The notes below the pieces were generated by a model that saw nothing but the letters and a program-made list of their open reading frames with translations, was not told the origin of the DNA and searched no databases. A stretch of 64,000 bases of DNA. Source: Notospermus geniculatus. Its lineage: Eukaryota > Nemertea > Pilidiophora > Heteronemertea > Lineidae. The stretch is taken from positions 5,974-69,973 of the forward strand of contig NMRB01003174.1 of NCBI GenBank assembly GCA_002633025.1. Reading direction: 5' to 3'. Both the position numbers and the translations under genes were made by a program. Of this stretch, positions 21,266 through 33,263 are shown piece after piece (position 1 is the first letter of the stretch; every line of letters begins with the position of its first letter).

Positions 21266-22060
21266 GAGGTTAAGATCCTGAACGCGAACGACAAACATGA
21301 ACGCGAGTGACGTCAGTAGGCAGCCACGTGACAAACCCACTCGCGTTCGAACGCCGTTTCTTGTACAGGAATTTCTCTTCCTAAATCTATTGTCCTGAAG
21401 GAGGTGTTGAGCTCAGGTGATTTGAATGAATAGCCTAGACAGATCTTCTTAAGGAGGTCTTGGCTGAACCCCATATTCAAGGAATCAATCCAATAGGCAT
21501 GATGTAATGTTTGTAGAGGGGTGAGTTCGGCCATACTCAATTATGCCAGCAACACTGTTCCCATTGCATAACTACTAACCGTGGCCAATAAAGGCTGGCA
21601 TTGCGCACTGCTTCTCGCCATCCGATTGCGTTCTCGGAAGAGGTGAACGTAGCAACAGGCGATTTGTCGTTTGAACGTGGCATACGAACGAGAATTAAAT
21701 TGGGTCACATGGGTTTCGTTTGCGGATAAAACCATGAAATACTTCAGTTCCATTCGCATTACTGGAGACCACTGTGACCTATATATACGATCCTCCGCTG
21801 AAATAGTCCGGACCTGCAGGTGGCAGAGTCAGTGAGATGAAACCGTCTGACCTCAGCGTCGGAGACGTACCAACTACCATTGTATAAACTACCATTGTTC
21901 GCGACACACGTACAATGCATGCCCAATTACTTAAACAATAGAAGGCGTTCACGTTCCTGGTTAATTCACTTCTTAACCAGATATACGCGATTTTTTCACG
22001 GGAACGACAATGACGTCATTCCCGTTCACGTTTGTCGTTCGCGTTCAAGATCTTAACCTC
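21266..22060. mobile_element. DNA element abutting an Ig-gene splice acceptor
   Basis: Inverted ends GAGGTTAAGATCYTGAACG of about 40 bp, 795 bp in total. The right end stops 18 bases before exon 3 of the Ig gene, so a branch-point-like CTTAAC (22052-22057) lies in the element. No transposase seen. Confidence 0.7.
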
Positions 22061-22078
22061 TCTATTATGTCCTTACAG

Positions 22079-22187
22079 CAACAGCATACAGTTAGGGAAT
22101 CGGACCAGGACCAGACTATCACATGTATTGTGAAGTTTGGAGACATAGTTTCAGGAGAGCCGATGACACATGTTGAAATGGAATTTG
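22079..22187 (+). CDS. Ig gene exon 3: second half of Ig domain 1
   Basis: Acceptor TATGTCCTTACAG and consensus donor TTTG/GTAAGT. It enters in phase 0 and leaves in phase 1. It carries the F-strand cysteine in QTITCIVKFG and a G-strand MTHVEMEF. With exon 2, the cysteine spacing is 43 residues, suiting a C2/I-type Ig fold. Confidence 0.75.
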
Positions 22188-22893
22188 GTAAGTATCAAAA
22201 TGGCCGGAAAACGTAGTTCTTTGTCATGTTTGTGCGTACATGTATAAAGCTACGAATACACCATTGATTTTCAACTTGGTTTTGCAATAACATAATTTAG
22301 ATTGAGATGGAAGCGATTGGGTATTCAACATGCCCATTGAGAAGGAGGCGACCATTATAGTAAGCCAAAGCCGGAAAAATGGAGAACGACATTTTCACTG
22401 TGCAGAACGCATGCTGTTTTCATTTCAGAACGAAGTTTGTGACAAATAAGTCACAAATAATTAACATCCAAGTAAACAGGAACATGTGATGTCCATGTAC
22501 ATACATGTATTGCATAAATTATAATTACGTTATTTCTTATACTTCGGTTAAATTGTGCATGAAGAGGCAGACACCAGGCGGGCAGATGGCGATGCGATAT
22601 AATAAGGGGTCTGATCACCACCGAGCGAAATTGGCTGCCGCCGGCAGGTGTATGCGGGACAGAGATCTGTGGAATCTTTTGTCTCTACTGATGAGCTCCC
22701 TATATCAAACCGGTTTGATTTTGTAGCGAGAGCAATCGCTTGTCCGCCGAGTTATCACAAACACCACACACCCATAAACGACGTCGAATTGGCGGAACCA
22801 GCGGAAACAGCGGAACTTGAAGGAAACAACATAAATATGTTGTTTTAGAGCATTTTTTAAAGAAAGGATATCTTACCATCGATACCATCATCC

Positions 22894-23988
22894 GGGTCCA
22901 GTTCCTGAAACAACGCTAACTCAGCGATAGCCCTTAGCGTGGCGTTAAACCCTAGTTAACGCCATGTTAACTTTAACGTGGCGTTAAGCGGGTTCCAGAA
23001 AGAGCGATAGTCTGACAATGGCGCTAAGTCAGCGTTAAAGTTAACACCTGCATGACCCACCTCTAGCCAGCGATAAGTCAGCGCTAACTTCCATATTCTT
23101 TTCTTAGATGGCCCTAAATAATGCATTTTACGGCAATTATGTGTATATTTTTTCCATATAATGACCTAAACTATAAAATTAGGGACAGAAAAAGAAATAT
23201 GAAATATTCACAAGTTGGCTGACTGCCTCTAACTTGGAAGATTTTCTATTTTTCACATACTAGCCCCAAACTTGCCCCTCACTGTCAGAAAATCCTCTGC
23301 TGCATGCTGCACTCAAGAAACTGACTCAGGAAAACTTGAATTTGGTGGTTTCTCCCTGTTTTCTTGACAGGCTTGACATGGTTGCTCCAGTGGCTGCCAT
23401 CTTGAATTTACAGTGTCAAGAAAACATATCCCTAGCAACTAGCGTTAAAGCGAATGGCTCGCGGGGTTTGTTGTGGCGCCATGACAGTTGGTTATCAATA
23501 TCAAGCACCATTTTGAGAAAAAAGCAAAAGAAGGAGTTTAGTTTAATGGGAAATGCATTAGACAACCAAACTTCGGAGGCGTATTCTGCAAAATCTGCCG
23601 CTTCAAAATCAATGGGAGTAGTACAAAATGTAGATCTTGACCTACTGAATTTGAAAACGTCATTAACCCATTTTAACAAATTTTTAATAGAACCTCGTCC
23701 CCAGTGTTTACATTCGCATATTTGCACAGGTGTTGCATATGGCTGGAGCACGGCTTTGCCTGGAGGCTAGATTCACTCTCTATGGAAGGTACCACCAAAA
23801 ATGTAAACAAATCCCGAGAGTCATTCGCTTTAAACATGGCGTAAGCTGGCGTTAGGCAGCGTTAGTTATCGCTGGTGCTAACGCTGTCTCTGGAACCACT
23901 ATCCTAGCGCCACGTTAGCTATCGCTGGCTAACGTGGCGTTATCCCTAACGCCATGTTAAATTTAACGCTGTTTCAGGAACTGGGCCC
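22894..23988. mobile_element. DNA element with GGGYCCAGTTCCTGAAAC ends
   Basis: The 18-bp outer ends are inverted, followed by subterminal arrays of AACGCCACGTTA-like words in inverted orientation (22905-23090 and 23840-23975). An open frame at 23336-23770 has no recognisable motif and overlaps an equally long antisense frame. I do not call it a gene. No clear target duplication. Confidence 0.75.
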
Positions 23989-24441
23989 TTGACGATTAGA
24001 TAATCAAAATTGTAATTTTGTTAAAATTACGATAACAGAAATGGTTTGCAAAGTAGGCCTAATCCTCAGGAATTTCCTGGTCATGACGTCAGTCAAGAGA
24101 CCATCATCCGTGATTATCAGGTAGGCCTAAGCCTACTACCGGATGAGCCTCCAAAATATGAGCATTTGTTTATCAGAGTTTATTTTGTATTTTTCGTGTT
24201 ATGATATCGAGTTATCCATCGCCATGTCCATTACTGGCCCTAAAGGCCTAAGGCATGCTACAGTGTATGGCGTGTCAACTGCGCTGGTCAAATCGAATTG
24301 TTAGGTGCCGGAAAAAAACTAGGTCTACGGTAGGCCATGACCATGTTGGCCTACCGGTAGCCTTGCCTAGACCAAGCATGCCTAGGGCCTACCTGTAGGT
24401 CTCACTCCGCACATCATGACTGCAGCCGCGTGCTGCTTATA

Positions 24442-24651
24442 CTAGTGTCCCACTGGCGACGTCTTCCCACGACAAGGGGCGAATCTGAAGTCTGCGACAT
24501 TCCCTCGACAAGCTGCGATATTTAGCATTAATGTGTTTCGCATAGGATCATGGAGCCAGAGAATCACCGCGAACATAGACGACAGTCCACGAAGAGGAGG
24601 TTTTTTCATTCGTCCCTTGTCGCAGGCCAAAATTCGCCAGTGGGACACTAG
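24442..24651. mobile_element. Palindromic MITE with TA duplication
   Basis: CTAGTGTCCCACTGGCGA and its reverse complement lie between TA dinucleotides (24440-24441, 24652-24653). 210 bp, consistent with a Tc1/mariner-type MITE. Confidence 0.75.
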
Positions 24652-25122
24652 TATTAGCAACACCGAGTCGCGTGTTGATTTCAGTCAAGAGCTAAACGAA
24701 GCAACAACGAATCACGTGTTCGTTCTATCGATTGCAGAGCAGCTTCCGCTGGTTCCGTTGTTTCCGCTGGTTCCGCTAATTCGACATGGCCCATAAACGA
24801 CATCGCCTATTCTTCGGTCGCTGGCGAGAAGTTTGGCTTGCGACACCGCCCTCACCTCGCCTGTGCCACCAGCTTACACGCCAACTCGTCGACATCAACA
24901 CATGAGGTGTCACGGAAGAGCAACAGCGAGTATCCCCTGAGCGTTAATATCAGGACGGTACAAAACTCAGTCGAGCCGCAAAGGCCCTTTTCTACGGCAG
25001 ATTTATTTTGCGCGGGAAAATAATAGGCGATCGGGGCCCTCGACGAGGCTTCTCGAGTACCTCATTCGAGAAATCGGGCACCTCGCACAGAATTGCGTTT
25101 ATCGAGAAGACCGTTCTAAGGA

Positions 25123-25387
25123 GATCCTCAGTGACATCCATCGTCCCGCATGAGGAGTATTGGGAGAGATCGAACATTATTCCATGAGGAACTGGACGAT
25201 AGACCTAACCAAGGATCACCCCTGCCGGGTGCGGAAAACTTGGCCGACTCCACCAGGCGGGGCGGAGGGCGGACCACATTGCCTCAGACGCCGGTCGCAA
25301 CCACATCCGACAACCCGACACGTCATCGAAAGCTGGCTGAAGAATGACCACGATCTCATGGCGCTCCGCTAGATGTCACTGAGGGTC
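25123..25387. mobile_element. Short element with GAYCCTCAGTGACATC ends
   Basis: The left end GATCCTCAGTGACATCC is inverted at the right end as GATGTCACTGAGGGTC. The 265 bp stand in tandem with the longer relative that follows after six bases. Confidence 0.65.
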
Positions 25388-25393
25388 TAATGA

Positions 25394-26883
25394 GATCCTC
25401 AGTGACATCCATCGTCCCGCATGAGGAGTATTGGAAGAGATCGAACATTATTCCATGGGACTGGCGGCGCGCCTAACCAAGGCAGCGCCGATTAACCTTG
25501 GGCACCATTGCACCCTCCACCATCTTCTCTCCTACCCCAATACTCCCCAAAACAATCCCCAATCCCAACACACCCATGACCTACTCAACGATCGCTTGCT
25601 GAACTCCGGGCATGACGACCGTGTGGCCGGGGATGGAATCTCCCGTCCCTTCCAATTGATCCCTCTTTCCCTGTAGCTCAGCTTCTCCGAAGCCAAGAGA
25701 GGAAGAAACTTAACGTCGAGCTCCCAACTAGGGATGGGATCAACACCCGGCGGCATACAGAAACACAAGATTTGCTGACCCGATAATTACCGAAGGACAG
25801 GAAATTCCATCCCCGGCCCACGTGGAGGCTAGCGCAACCACTAGGGAAGTTAACCCCGGACCGGGAGAGGAATACTACAAGTACAATTTCCACTGAGCCC
25901 GCCTCATTTTCACAGCTCTTAACCAATTAACCGCTTCGCCGCCAAAGAAACAGGCATGAGTAACCACACAAATACCCCAGAACGGGCGCACCAGCCTGTG
26001 ACCGACATAATCCTACTACGGACTTCTTGACACCAGCACAACGCTAACAATGAACCAATCGATCAGGGCTTTTAGATAAATTACGCAACAAGCATCAAGG
26101 GGGAAAAGCACTACAAGCAAAGTGAACACAACACACTAACATGGCATGAAACACATACAACCGGCATAGGGCGGCCGACGTACCCAACCAACCCCATACT
26201 TTTGACTACCACCAACAAATCTTGGCTGCACTGACAAGCAATCCCCTATGATAACTATCGAAACTCAGGCCTACCACATTCCCGTCTTCTCCTCGAAAAG
26301 GAAACCAAGCCGCCTTGACGCCGAGGCAAAAGCGAAAGCCACGAAGCACTTTCTACTTCCCTTTTGTACGCCAAAAATACGCAAATAGCCCACCGAGCCT
26401 GCATTTTCCCTTCTATCCGCCTTCGGCCATTTCAGAATCATTGTCAACCCAGGCCTACGGCTGCCTGGCCTGCCATGCCTTGACCCCATATACCGCCAAC
26501 ATTCAATTGCCTCGCCATAACCAATGGCCTCAATAGCCAATGCCAAATATGCCAATATGCCAATATGGCTCGCCTCAATTGCCAATGCCAAATATGCCAT
26601 ATGCCAAATATGCCTCGCCTTAAACTCCTCGCCACAATTGCCAAAGCCAAATATGCCAATATGCCTTATAAATGCCGTCTAAAACATGCAAGCCAAGCCT
26701 AATAAACATGATAAACCAGCCATAGTCCTTATATCCACCACGTGACCAGACATGAATACGAACAACCAGTAAGCGAAAAGGGACGCCAGCCTTGAAAACT
26801 ACAAAAGACGAACCAGCACGTCCGAAAGCTGGCTGAAGAATGACCACGATCTCATGGCGCTCCGCTAGATGTCACTGAGGGTC
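25394..26883. mobile_element. Longer relative of the GAYCCTCAGTGACATC element (1490 bp)
   Basis: The first ~110 and last ~60 bases match the element at 25123-25387. The middle is a C-rich, ORF-poor insert of about 1.3 kb with a GCCAATATGCC microsatellite (26525-26670). It may be the parental element or the same short element with an insertion. Confidence 0.6.
26525..26670. repeat. CCAATATG/CCAAATATG microsatellite
   Basis: Irregular tandem GCCAATATGCCAAATATGCC words. It generates tryptophan-rich antisense frames that are not genes. Confidence 0.8.
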
Positions 26884-26973
26884 AAATTCAACCACATGAA
26901 CCATATATCAGTGTTTAGCTAAGACATTGAACTTTCCATTAGTGTAATTTATTTTGGCATCAAGCAATCGAGT

Positions 26974-27345
26974 AGACTAGTACCTGGTCCTACCGATGGT
27001 GTCGCTTTTGAATGGTAGGACCAGTCGTGGCCGCCATTTGTGGAGGAATTCTGACAGTGACGTCACTTGAAAATTTTATGTAAATTATGTAAATTTATTC
27101 AATTCTCAATACGGCTGACGTACCAGAATGCAGATCGAAGGTGACCGACCTTTGACCCAGGAAATTCACCAATCACGCCGGGGGTTTGCCATGTTAAAAA
27201 TAGAAAATCTATCAACATAATAATAGTTCACATACTTACCACCTGCGCCAGCACCGACCAATCAGAGGCACGAAGGCGGTAGGCACGCCCGGTCCTAACA
27301 TATGCAAAAGCCCGATGTAAAATAGTTAGGATCGGGTACCAGTCT
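26974..27345. mobile_element. MITE flanked by an 11-bp direct repeat
   Basis: AGCAATCGAGT is at 26963-26973 and 27346-27356. Imperfect inverted ends AGACTRGTACCNGRTCCTA. 372 bp, no ORF. Confidence 0.65.
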
Positions 27346-27356
27346 AGCAATCGAGT

Positions 27357-28228
27357 GAAGAGAAATCATTTAAGAAATTTCGTCCTACGCACAGAATTGG
27401 AGGTCATTTGGAGTAGAGCGTTGTTAAAGACATCGCCATAACTCCATAAATATTAGCGTGCACAAAACCAGCAAAACTGAATAGACGAAGAAACTATCAA
27501 TCTCCAATCTGTGTTAATTTCATACTTCGGCATGGTATTACAAGTTTTTGTACGCAGTTTGAACAGCAGTAGGTAACGATTCTCGCAGCCATAACCTGGT
27601 TCCTTGGACGTCGACGTGGCGCTGATTGACGAATCTAGCAGTCAGCGCCACCGTCGGAGCCCATGGAACCAGGTTAGACAATGGATAAAGGGAAGGAGAT
27701 TTCTTGAAAATGTGGTTGTGTTTCGGGGCGATTTTCAACCCCTCAGACATGCGTGCATAAAACCACGCTTCGCATGTGGATTCTTCTATGTTATAACAAC
27801 CCGAATGACATAAGCAGAAGTTTCAAAATACTATTCCAAGAAATTGTACGCACTTTGAAGCACGCCTGTTTTCGAAAACACAAGGTTACCTTTCGATCGA
27901 TAACTGGGCCAAAACTGAACCGATTTCGATGAAATTTTCGGCAACTTTCGTAGAGAAACATCCATCAACATGTAAACAACACGCCACCTTCAAACGCCTG
28001 ACTAATCGTGCGTGATTAGTGATTGTTTTATGGCGTCTGCTCCGCCTACGTCTCTGCCTCGCTTTCGTTCAGTGATTTAGCAGTTATAGTACCGCCAAAT
28101 ACCGCGGCTGACACGTCGTGGCGCTGTTCATACCTTTGCGGGTCGACTGAACTAGGGATTTATAGAACAGCCTTCACCACTCTTACTTACCGATAGAATT
28201 TGAAAATTCTCATATGTAAACATTACAG
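27357..28228. other. Intron sequence, no supported gene
   Basis: Only a small hairpin (GTGGCGCTGA...TCAGCGCCAC, 27616-27651) stands out. Confidence 0.5.
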
Positions 28229-28334
28229 CCCAAAAGAAACCAACTCTTGAGGGGACGAAACAGAAGTCAGATAATGACTTACCCGTCACATGCAGGGCAG
28301 CGAATGCAGAGGAAGGTGGTCTTCAATACAACTG
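28229..28334 (+). CDS. Ig gene exon 4: first half of Ig domain 2
   Basis: Acceptor ACATTACAG, donor TG/GTAAGC. It enters with two bases (completing GCC) and leaves after two bases of a TGG codon, both matching neighbours. It encodes the B-strand cysteine in LPVTCRAANA and the C-strand LQYNW, whose tryptophan is completed by the next exon. Tryptophan lies 14 residues after the cysteine, the canonical Ig spacing. Confidence 0.8.
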
Positions 28335-28881
28335 GTAAGCGAATTATTAGCACAAAATCTAAAGGATTTTTCTGCGAGGAAAATCTGCCATACACACCTC
28401 CATATCATATGAAAAAGTTTCTTTAAAGACTATTACTCTGTATAAATGCAGGGGCAGATGTCAAATAAGGCCACTGTCGAAGTTCACTAAACGGTTACTT
28501 CATCGTCTTTGAAACAACCGCCCCAAACTAAACCAGCGGCACCTCCCAGCAGTCATAACTTGTGCTTCCACTAGAAAACCCGGTGTGTGTGCGGGATGCG
28601 AACTTTTTCCCTGACCCGTTGGAACATTTTGTTCGGTCTGAGAGCATTTTCACTAAAAGAAAAATACGAGATTGGAGATGCGGTGAAAAAAGTTTTGTCG
28701 TAGTCGGGAGTCGGGGAGCTTATTTGGGAGTTTCCGCACAGCCCCCGAAGCGCCAACGCGAACGCCAAACCCATTGTTCGATGCCACGAAGAGCTCACCG
28801 AACAAAAGGACAGACGTTCGCAGTGGCGTTTCGGGGCCTTTGCGAAAACTCTGTATACTCACAAAGTCCCCGTGACCTGAA
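28335..28881. other. Intron sequence, no supported gene
   Basis: Two partly overlapping copies of a GTTTCCGCACAGCCCCSAAG-like stretch (about 28730-28860), otherwise nothing. Confidence 0.4.
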
Positions 28882-29600
28882 GGCCCGTATGCACCAACTG
28901 ATCCGAATTTGGGTCTAAGCTACAGCTTAGCTGATCCATAACTTAAGCTCTTATTTGGCTAATCCCAACTTGATCCGCAACACATTTGAGTTATAGTTGA
29001 GCTTTAGAATAGCTGAGCTATAACTTAAGCCTGAAGTCTGAGGTCTTCCAGTGCTGATTGCATGATTTTATGGCACAGGCTTTTGTCTACGATACACACA
29101 CAATGACCTGCAGGGCACTTGTGATCCAATCTAAGCTGGAGCTTAAGTTGGGGGTAATCTGAGGTTGCCGGTGTCTTGCAATGGCACGTGAAACCTGCAG
29201 CAATCTGTTGATTGCTAAGACTGGATTGTTGCAATAAAATGAGCAATCTCATGTTCAACTAGACCAGAATCCACAAAGCATTGTCCTTGGTAAACCTGTA
29301 CCGTTTTTTTTAAATTTCTCCTCCACAACCCGTTCTGGGAAATCCACCATGTCCATTCCCTCACGTTCTTCGATCTAGTCAAGAAACTCCATGTTTCCAC
29401 CCCGGAAGTTCACTGTCTGATGAGCGAAATTGCCTTGATCCATAATTTAAACCTACCCCTTGGGTGGTTTAAACTTTTCAAGAGCTTAAGCCCAACTTCT
29501 GGATCAACTATGATTGGTGCAATAGGATCAAAATTTAAGCTGGAGCTCAAGTTGGACTTAAGCCGAATTGGGGCTAATCTGAGGTTGGTGCATACGGGCC
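28882..29600. mobile_element. PIF/Harbinger deletion derivative, copy 2
   Basis: Same ends and nearly same length (719 bp) as 7955-8665, in opposite orientation. TAA follows it and GAA precedes it, a decayed TWA duplication. It contains a broken transposase N-terminus on the minus strand at about 29215-29400. Confidence 0.85.
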
Positions 29601-29783
29601 TAAGGGCCTGCAAATCCTTTGTTGCACGCTGATAGTGAGCAATACATGTAGGTTTTCCACAAATGGACAATAGTTTACGCATTCCGTAAAGTTAGGAGAG
29701 CTTTGCGAATATGGTGTCTGAGGTTTACGAGGCAAACGTTCTCGCCGAGTGAGCTACCGAGGCAGCTGGCAGCGATGGGGTTG

Positions 29784-31197
29784 TACGGAAGCCGATTAGT
29801 GCCATGTGGAATTATTTTTTATCTCGTAATTACGACATAGCATCTCGTAATTACGACATAACATCTCGTAATTACGACATAGCATCTCGTAATTACGACA
29901 TCGCATCTCGTAATTACGACATAGCTGTCTCATAATTACGACACAACATCTCGAAATTACGACGTAGCATCTCGTAATTACGACACAGCTATCTCGTAAT
30001 TACGACATAACATCTCGTAACTACGATTTTTTGTCTTGACTTTCTATGTCGTATATAGTCGACTTGTTATAAAGGAAGGGAATGACGAAGACGCTTGGCA
30101 GCTGGGTTTTGAGGGGAAGATGGAGAGGGAAAGGAAGAATGTGGTAGAAAGGGAGGAGACAGGGGTAATGACGGGGGTTGGTTTGGATAGGGACCTAGAT
30201 GAGTTGGGGTACGGAGTGGAGGCTGTGAGATGGAGGAGGGGGTGAAGAAGGAGGCTATGAGAGAGGGAGCGCAGAAAAGTGAAATAAGAGAGGGAAAGAC
30301 GAATGGACTGAAAGGTGCAATATCGCGATTCTGGTGATGAAAGACGATGAACAGATGGGGCGAAACGCAACACAAGGGTTAAGGTGGATATCCGTATTCA
30401 CACAAAAGAGATTCAACTAAAACATCTCGCGCGCGGCGGGTTTTAGGTTATGAGGACTTGAAAGAGTGCAGGGTGGAAAATAGGGGAGAGGATGTTGCAC
30501 TTGACAGGGGAGGAGGAAGCTGGTAAACGGAGGAGACACAGCGGGAGAGGCTGAGGAGAGGCGGATGCGCTCAAACGAAGAGCGGAAGTGATGGAGTGGC
30601 GCATGATATAGTGGAGGGGAGGAGGGGCATGAGTGGGGAGGGGTATTAACCCAGTTAATAATAAAGGCACAGTCGACATATATGATTTTCATCTAGAGGG
30701 TAAGGAGATTAGTGTCCGGGCCCGTACCAAGTACAGAGGCTTTAGGACAAAGTTGTGGAGATGGGAAAGGATGCTGAGCTCCTGCCTGACTAAGGCTACC
30801 CCCGCCCACCCAACCAACTGATTTACCATTTGCCAGTGAAATGCGGCTGACAAACAAATATCTGCACGCTGGGAGCCCAGCAATTCTATGGCGGTCAGCG
30901 ACTCCACGGCTCACCCAACGAGATAAAAAGTTGTAATTACGAGATAGCTATATCGTAACTACGAGATAGCTAAGTCGTAATTTCGAGATGTTTTGTCGTA
31001 ATTACGAGAAGTTTTGTCGTAATTACGAGATGTTATGTCGTAATTGCGAGGTGTTATGTCGTAATTACGAGATAGCTGTGTCGTAATTACGAGAGAGCTG
31101 TGTCGTAATGACGAGATGTTATGTCGTAATTACGAGATTTTATGTCGTAATTACGAGATAAAAAAATAATTGCACATGGCACTAATCGGCTTCCGTA
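29784..31197. mobile_element. Foldback element with tandem-repeat inverted ends, copy 1
   Basis: Ends TACGGAAGCCGATTAGTGCC are inverted and flanked by GGGTTG (29778-29783, 31198-31203), a 6-bp duplication. Each end continues as ~10 tandem copies of a 21-bp unit built round the perfect palindrome TCGTAATTACGA (29821-30025 and 30930-31160). The ~900-bp GA-rich middle has no recognisable gene. Architecture is like Drosophila foldback and sea-urchin TU elements. Confidence 0.8.
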
Positions 31198-32220
31198 GGG
31201 TTGAGTGTAGGTCTTATTCAATAAATCTTTCAAGATTTATTGAAATGCTGACCCTTCCCTTAACCCTTTTTTCTAGCCATAACTCTGCCTATAACCCTCC
31301 CCTATCCCTAAACCTTACTCCCACGGTAGAATCAACCCCCACGCGCGTCGAAAAAGTGTTTCTGCTCGTGAAGAAGTGTCCCTCTCGCGTCTATAACAAT
31401 AACTATAAATTGTTACGTGGGGATCCCAAAAGGTGGGGCGGGGGGAATTCGCGTAGGGTGTAATAGAAACTGTTCGATATTTCTCCACTTGGAACGCACC
31501 TCGATAGTTTTGAACATGCTCAAAACATTCTGACAGACCACAGGAATGGGCCGGAACATTATGAACGCAGTCGGAACCCAGACAGAATTTTTAGAATGCA
31601 CTTCGATTGTCCAGGAATGAACTACGAATTGTCATTCCGACGGCATTCCTGCTCATTCCGCCTCTAGTGTGACGGGGGTATAATGTATGTCCCCAATAAG
31701 TGATTTTCCCCCAACAATACATTTACAGATTAAGCGGCACCATTGAATTAGACTCTAGAGAGACCAAGACCCTTAATCCTGTGGCAAGCAATGCAGGGGG
31801 CATCAGAAAGATGGGGGCATTAGATTCTATCACACCCGGCCTATTCTGATTCCATTTTATGAAACCACTTACTTTTCAATATTATTGAGGAGGTGATAGG
31901 GGTCGTTAGGTGGCATGTTTCGTGGCTATTGGTCTAGACTGATCCAGCATATTGGAGCAGGTTTTTTGAGTTACATTATGAATGGCATCATCGATATTAC
32001 TCCAACCTCACTAGCTACAGGTGGGTGGAGCTATATGCAGCAGATGCAACAGATCTGACAGCATCACCAGCATTCCCTTTGTACATGTCAGCAGACTTTC
32101 AAGTCCACTTCATAAAAATATGTCCCCACACAATGGATATCTCTCAAAATAAGTAACTGATGTTGCGCTGACACAGTTCCAACTGCATCAATGGGACATG
32201 CTCATCAGTATAGCCATAAA

Positions 32221-32686
32221 TTCTTCTCATTGCTTAGTGATTTGCATTATTCCATTCTGTTTTTTTCCTACAGATCTGGAAGTTGACTTCCTATATATTC
32301 CTTTACTTTGTGTTGACCATCTTTTCGCTTTGTGCTTGTTATGTATTACACATATCATATTTATTAAACCCTTTTCTTTCAGGTAAATCAGTTTCTCCTT
32401 AATTACATCCACTCTCTTGATTAGGTCCAGCAACCATCCGTGGGGCTTGGACACTTTCCTTTCCTTAATTACATCCACTCTCTTATTTTAGTCCAGCAAC
32501 CATCCGTGGTGCTTCGACACTATTCTTTCCTTAATTGCTCACTCATCCTGTCTACACAGGTGTTAGTTCTACATTTGGGTTTCAGCTCAGTCTTTTCTAG
32601 AGTTTCAGATTGTAAAGTTCCACTTGAAAAAGACCCCGGTTGGGGTCGAAAATTCGTGAATTCTGGAGATTGACTTCTTGCTTATT
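32221..32686 (+). mobile_element. Retroelement insertion C with 17-bp duplication and known empty site
   Basis: ATCAGTATAGCCATAAA is at 32204-32220 and 32687-32703. The duplicated segment shows the uninterrupted site around 35950-35966. 466 bp, 5'-truncated relative to A and B. Hairpin GACCCC-GGTT-GGGGTC at 32632-32647. Confidence 0.92.
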
Positions 32687-33263
32687 ATCAGTATAGCCAT
32701 AAAGACATCAAACCCCTTTATGGTATAGCATAAACTAATAAAAGAAACTATAAACGTCTCACTGGTGATTTCAATATTCCCCGACTTATCCTCTTCTAGC
32801 CCTCATAACTTTGTTCGTATTCAACGGATTCCACTGATTTAACTTGCATTGTAAAATAGATTATCTTGTCTATCACCGCCATTTTTACAAAAAATCATCA
32901 AACCTGGATATAGATAACCATCTGGTTTGATGCAAAATATTTTGAAAATTTCTTTGGGTATATTCTTGGATATGTTTGACGGTTTCCCGACAACAAATCA
33001 CGTGCGTTAAATCCAAAGCTGATGCCAGGGGTTAGTGACGCGACCGCCATATTGTCAGAAAGCGAACGACCCCTGGGGACGAGGTTGCTGCAAATCCTTT
33101 GTTGCACGCTGATAGTGAGCAATACATGTAGGTTTTCCACAAATGGACAATAGTTTACGCATTCCGTAAAGTTAGGAGAGCTTTGCGAATATGGTCTCTG
33201 AGGTTTACGAGGCAAACGTTCTCGCCGAGTGAGCTACCGAAGCAGCTGGCAGCGATGGGGTTG

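Larger units (their letters stand above)
22783..24791. mobile_element. MULE-like element with 10-bp duplication, hosting two younger elements
   Basis: CATAAACGAC is present at 22773-22782 and 24792-24801. The inverted ends GTCGAATTRGCGGAACCAGC extend for ~34 bp and are related to the ends of the MITE at 49011-49394. The left end lacks the first bases (GGCCAT). Inside lie 22894-23988 and 24442-24651. Confidence 0.7.
29608..32729 (+). repeat. Segmental duplication, copy 1
   Basis: About 3.1 kb repeated in the same orientation at 33088-35991, after a 358-base spacer. Copy 1 alone contains retroinsertion C (32221-32686) and a ~210-base stretch at about 31470-31683. Copy 2 alone contains the MITE at 34576-34965. 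Identity is high throughout. Confidence 0.9.

Noticed and set aside
22010-22020. CRE site (TGACGTCA) as promoter of the Ig gene
   Set aside because: Lies in a transposon end within an intron; one 8-mer is not evidence.
23336-23770. 144-codon plus-strand gene inside a transposon
   Set aside because: Equal antisense frame, no motif, no splice or start context.
26271-26847. Tryptophan-rich minus-strand frames
   Set aside because: Produced by the CCAATATG microsatellite.
30036-30375. Opposed frames in the foldback interior
   Set aside because: GA-rich skew gives long frames on both strands; the second copy is only a recent duplicate, so conservation is not evidence.
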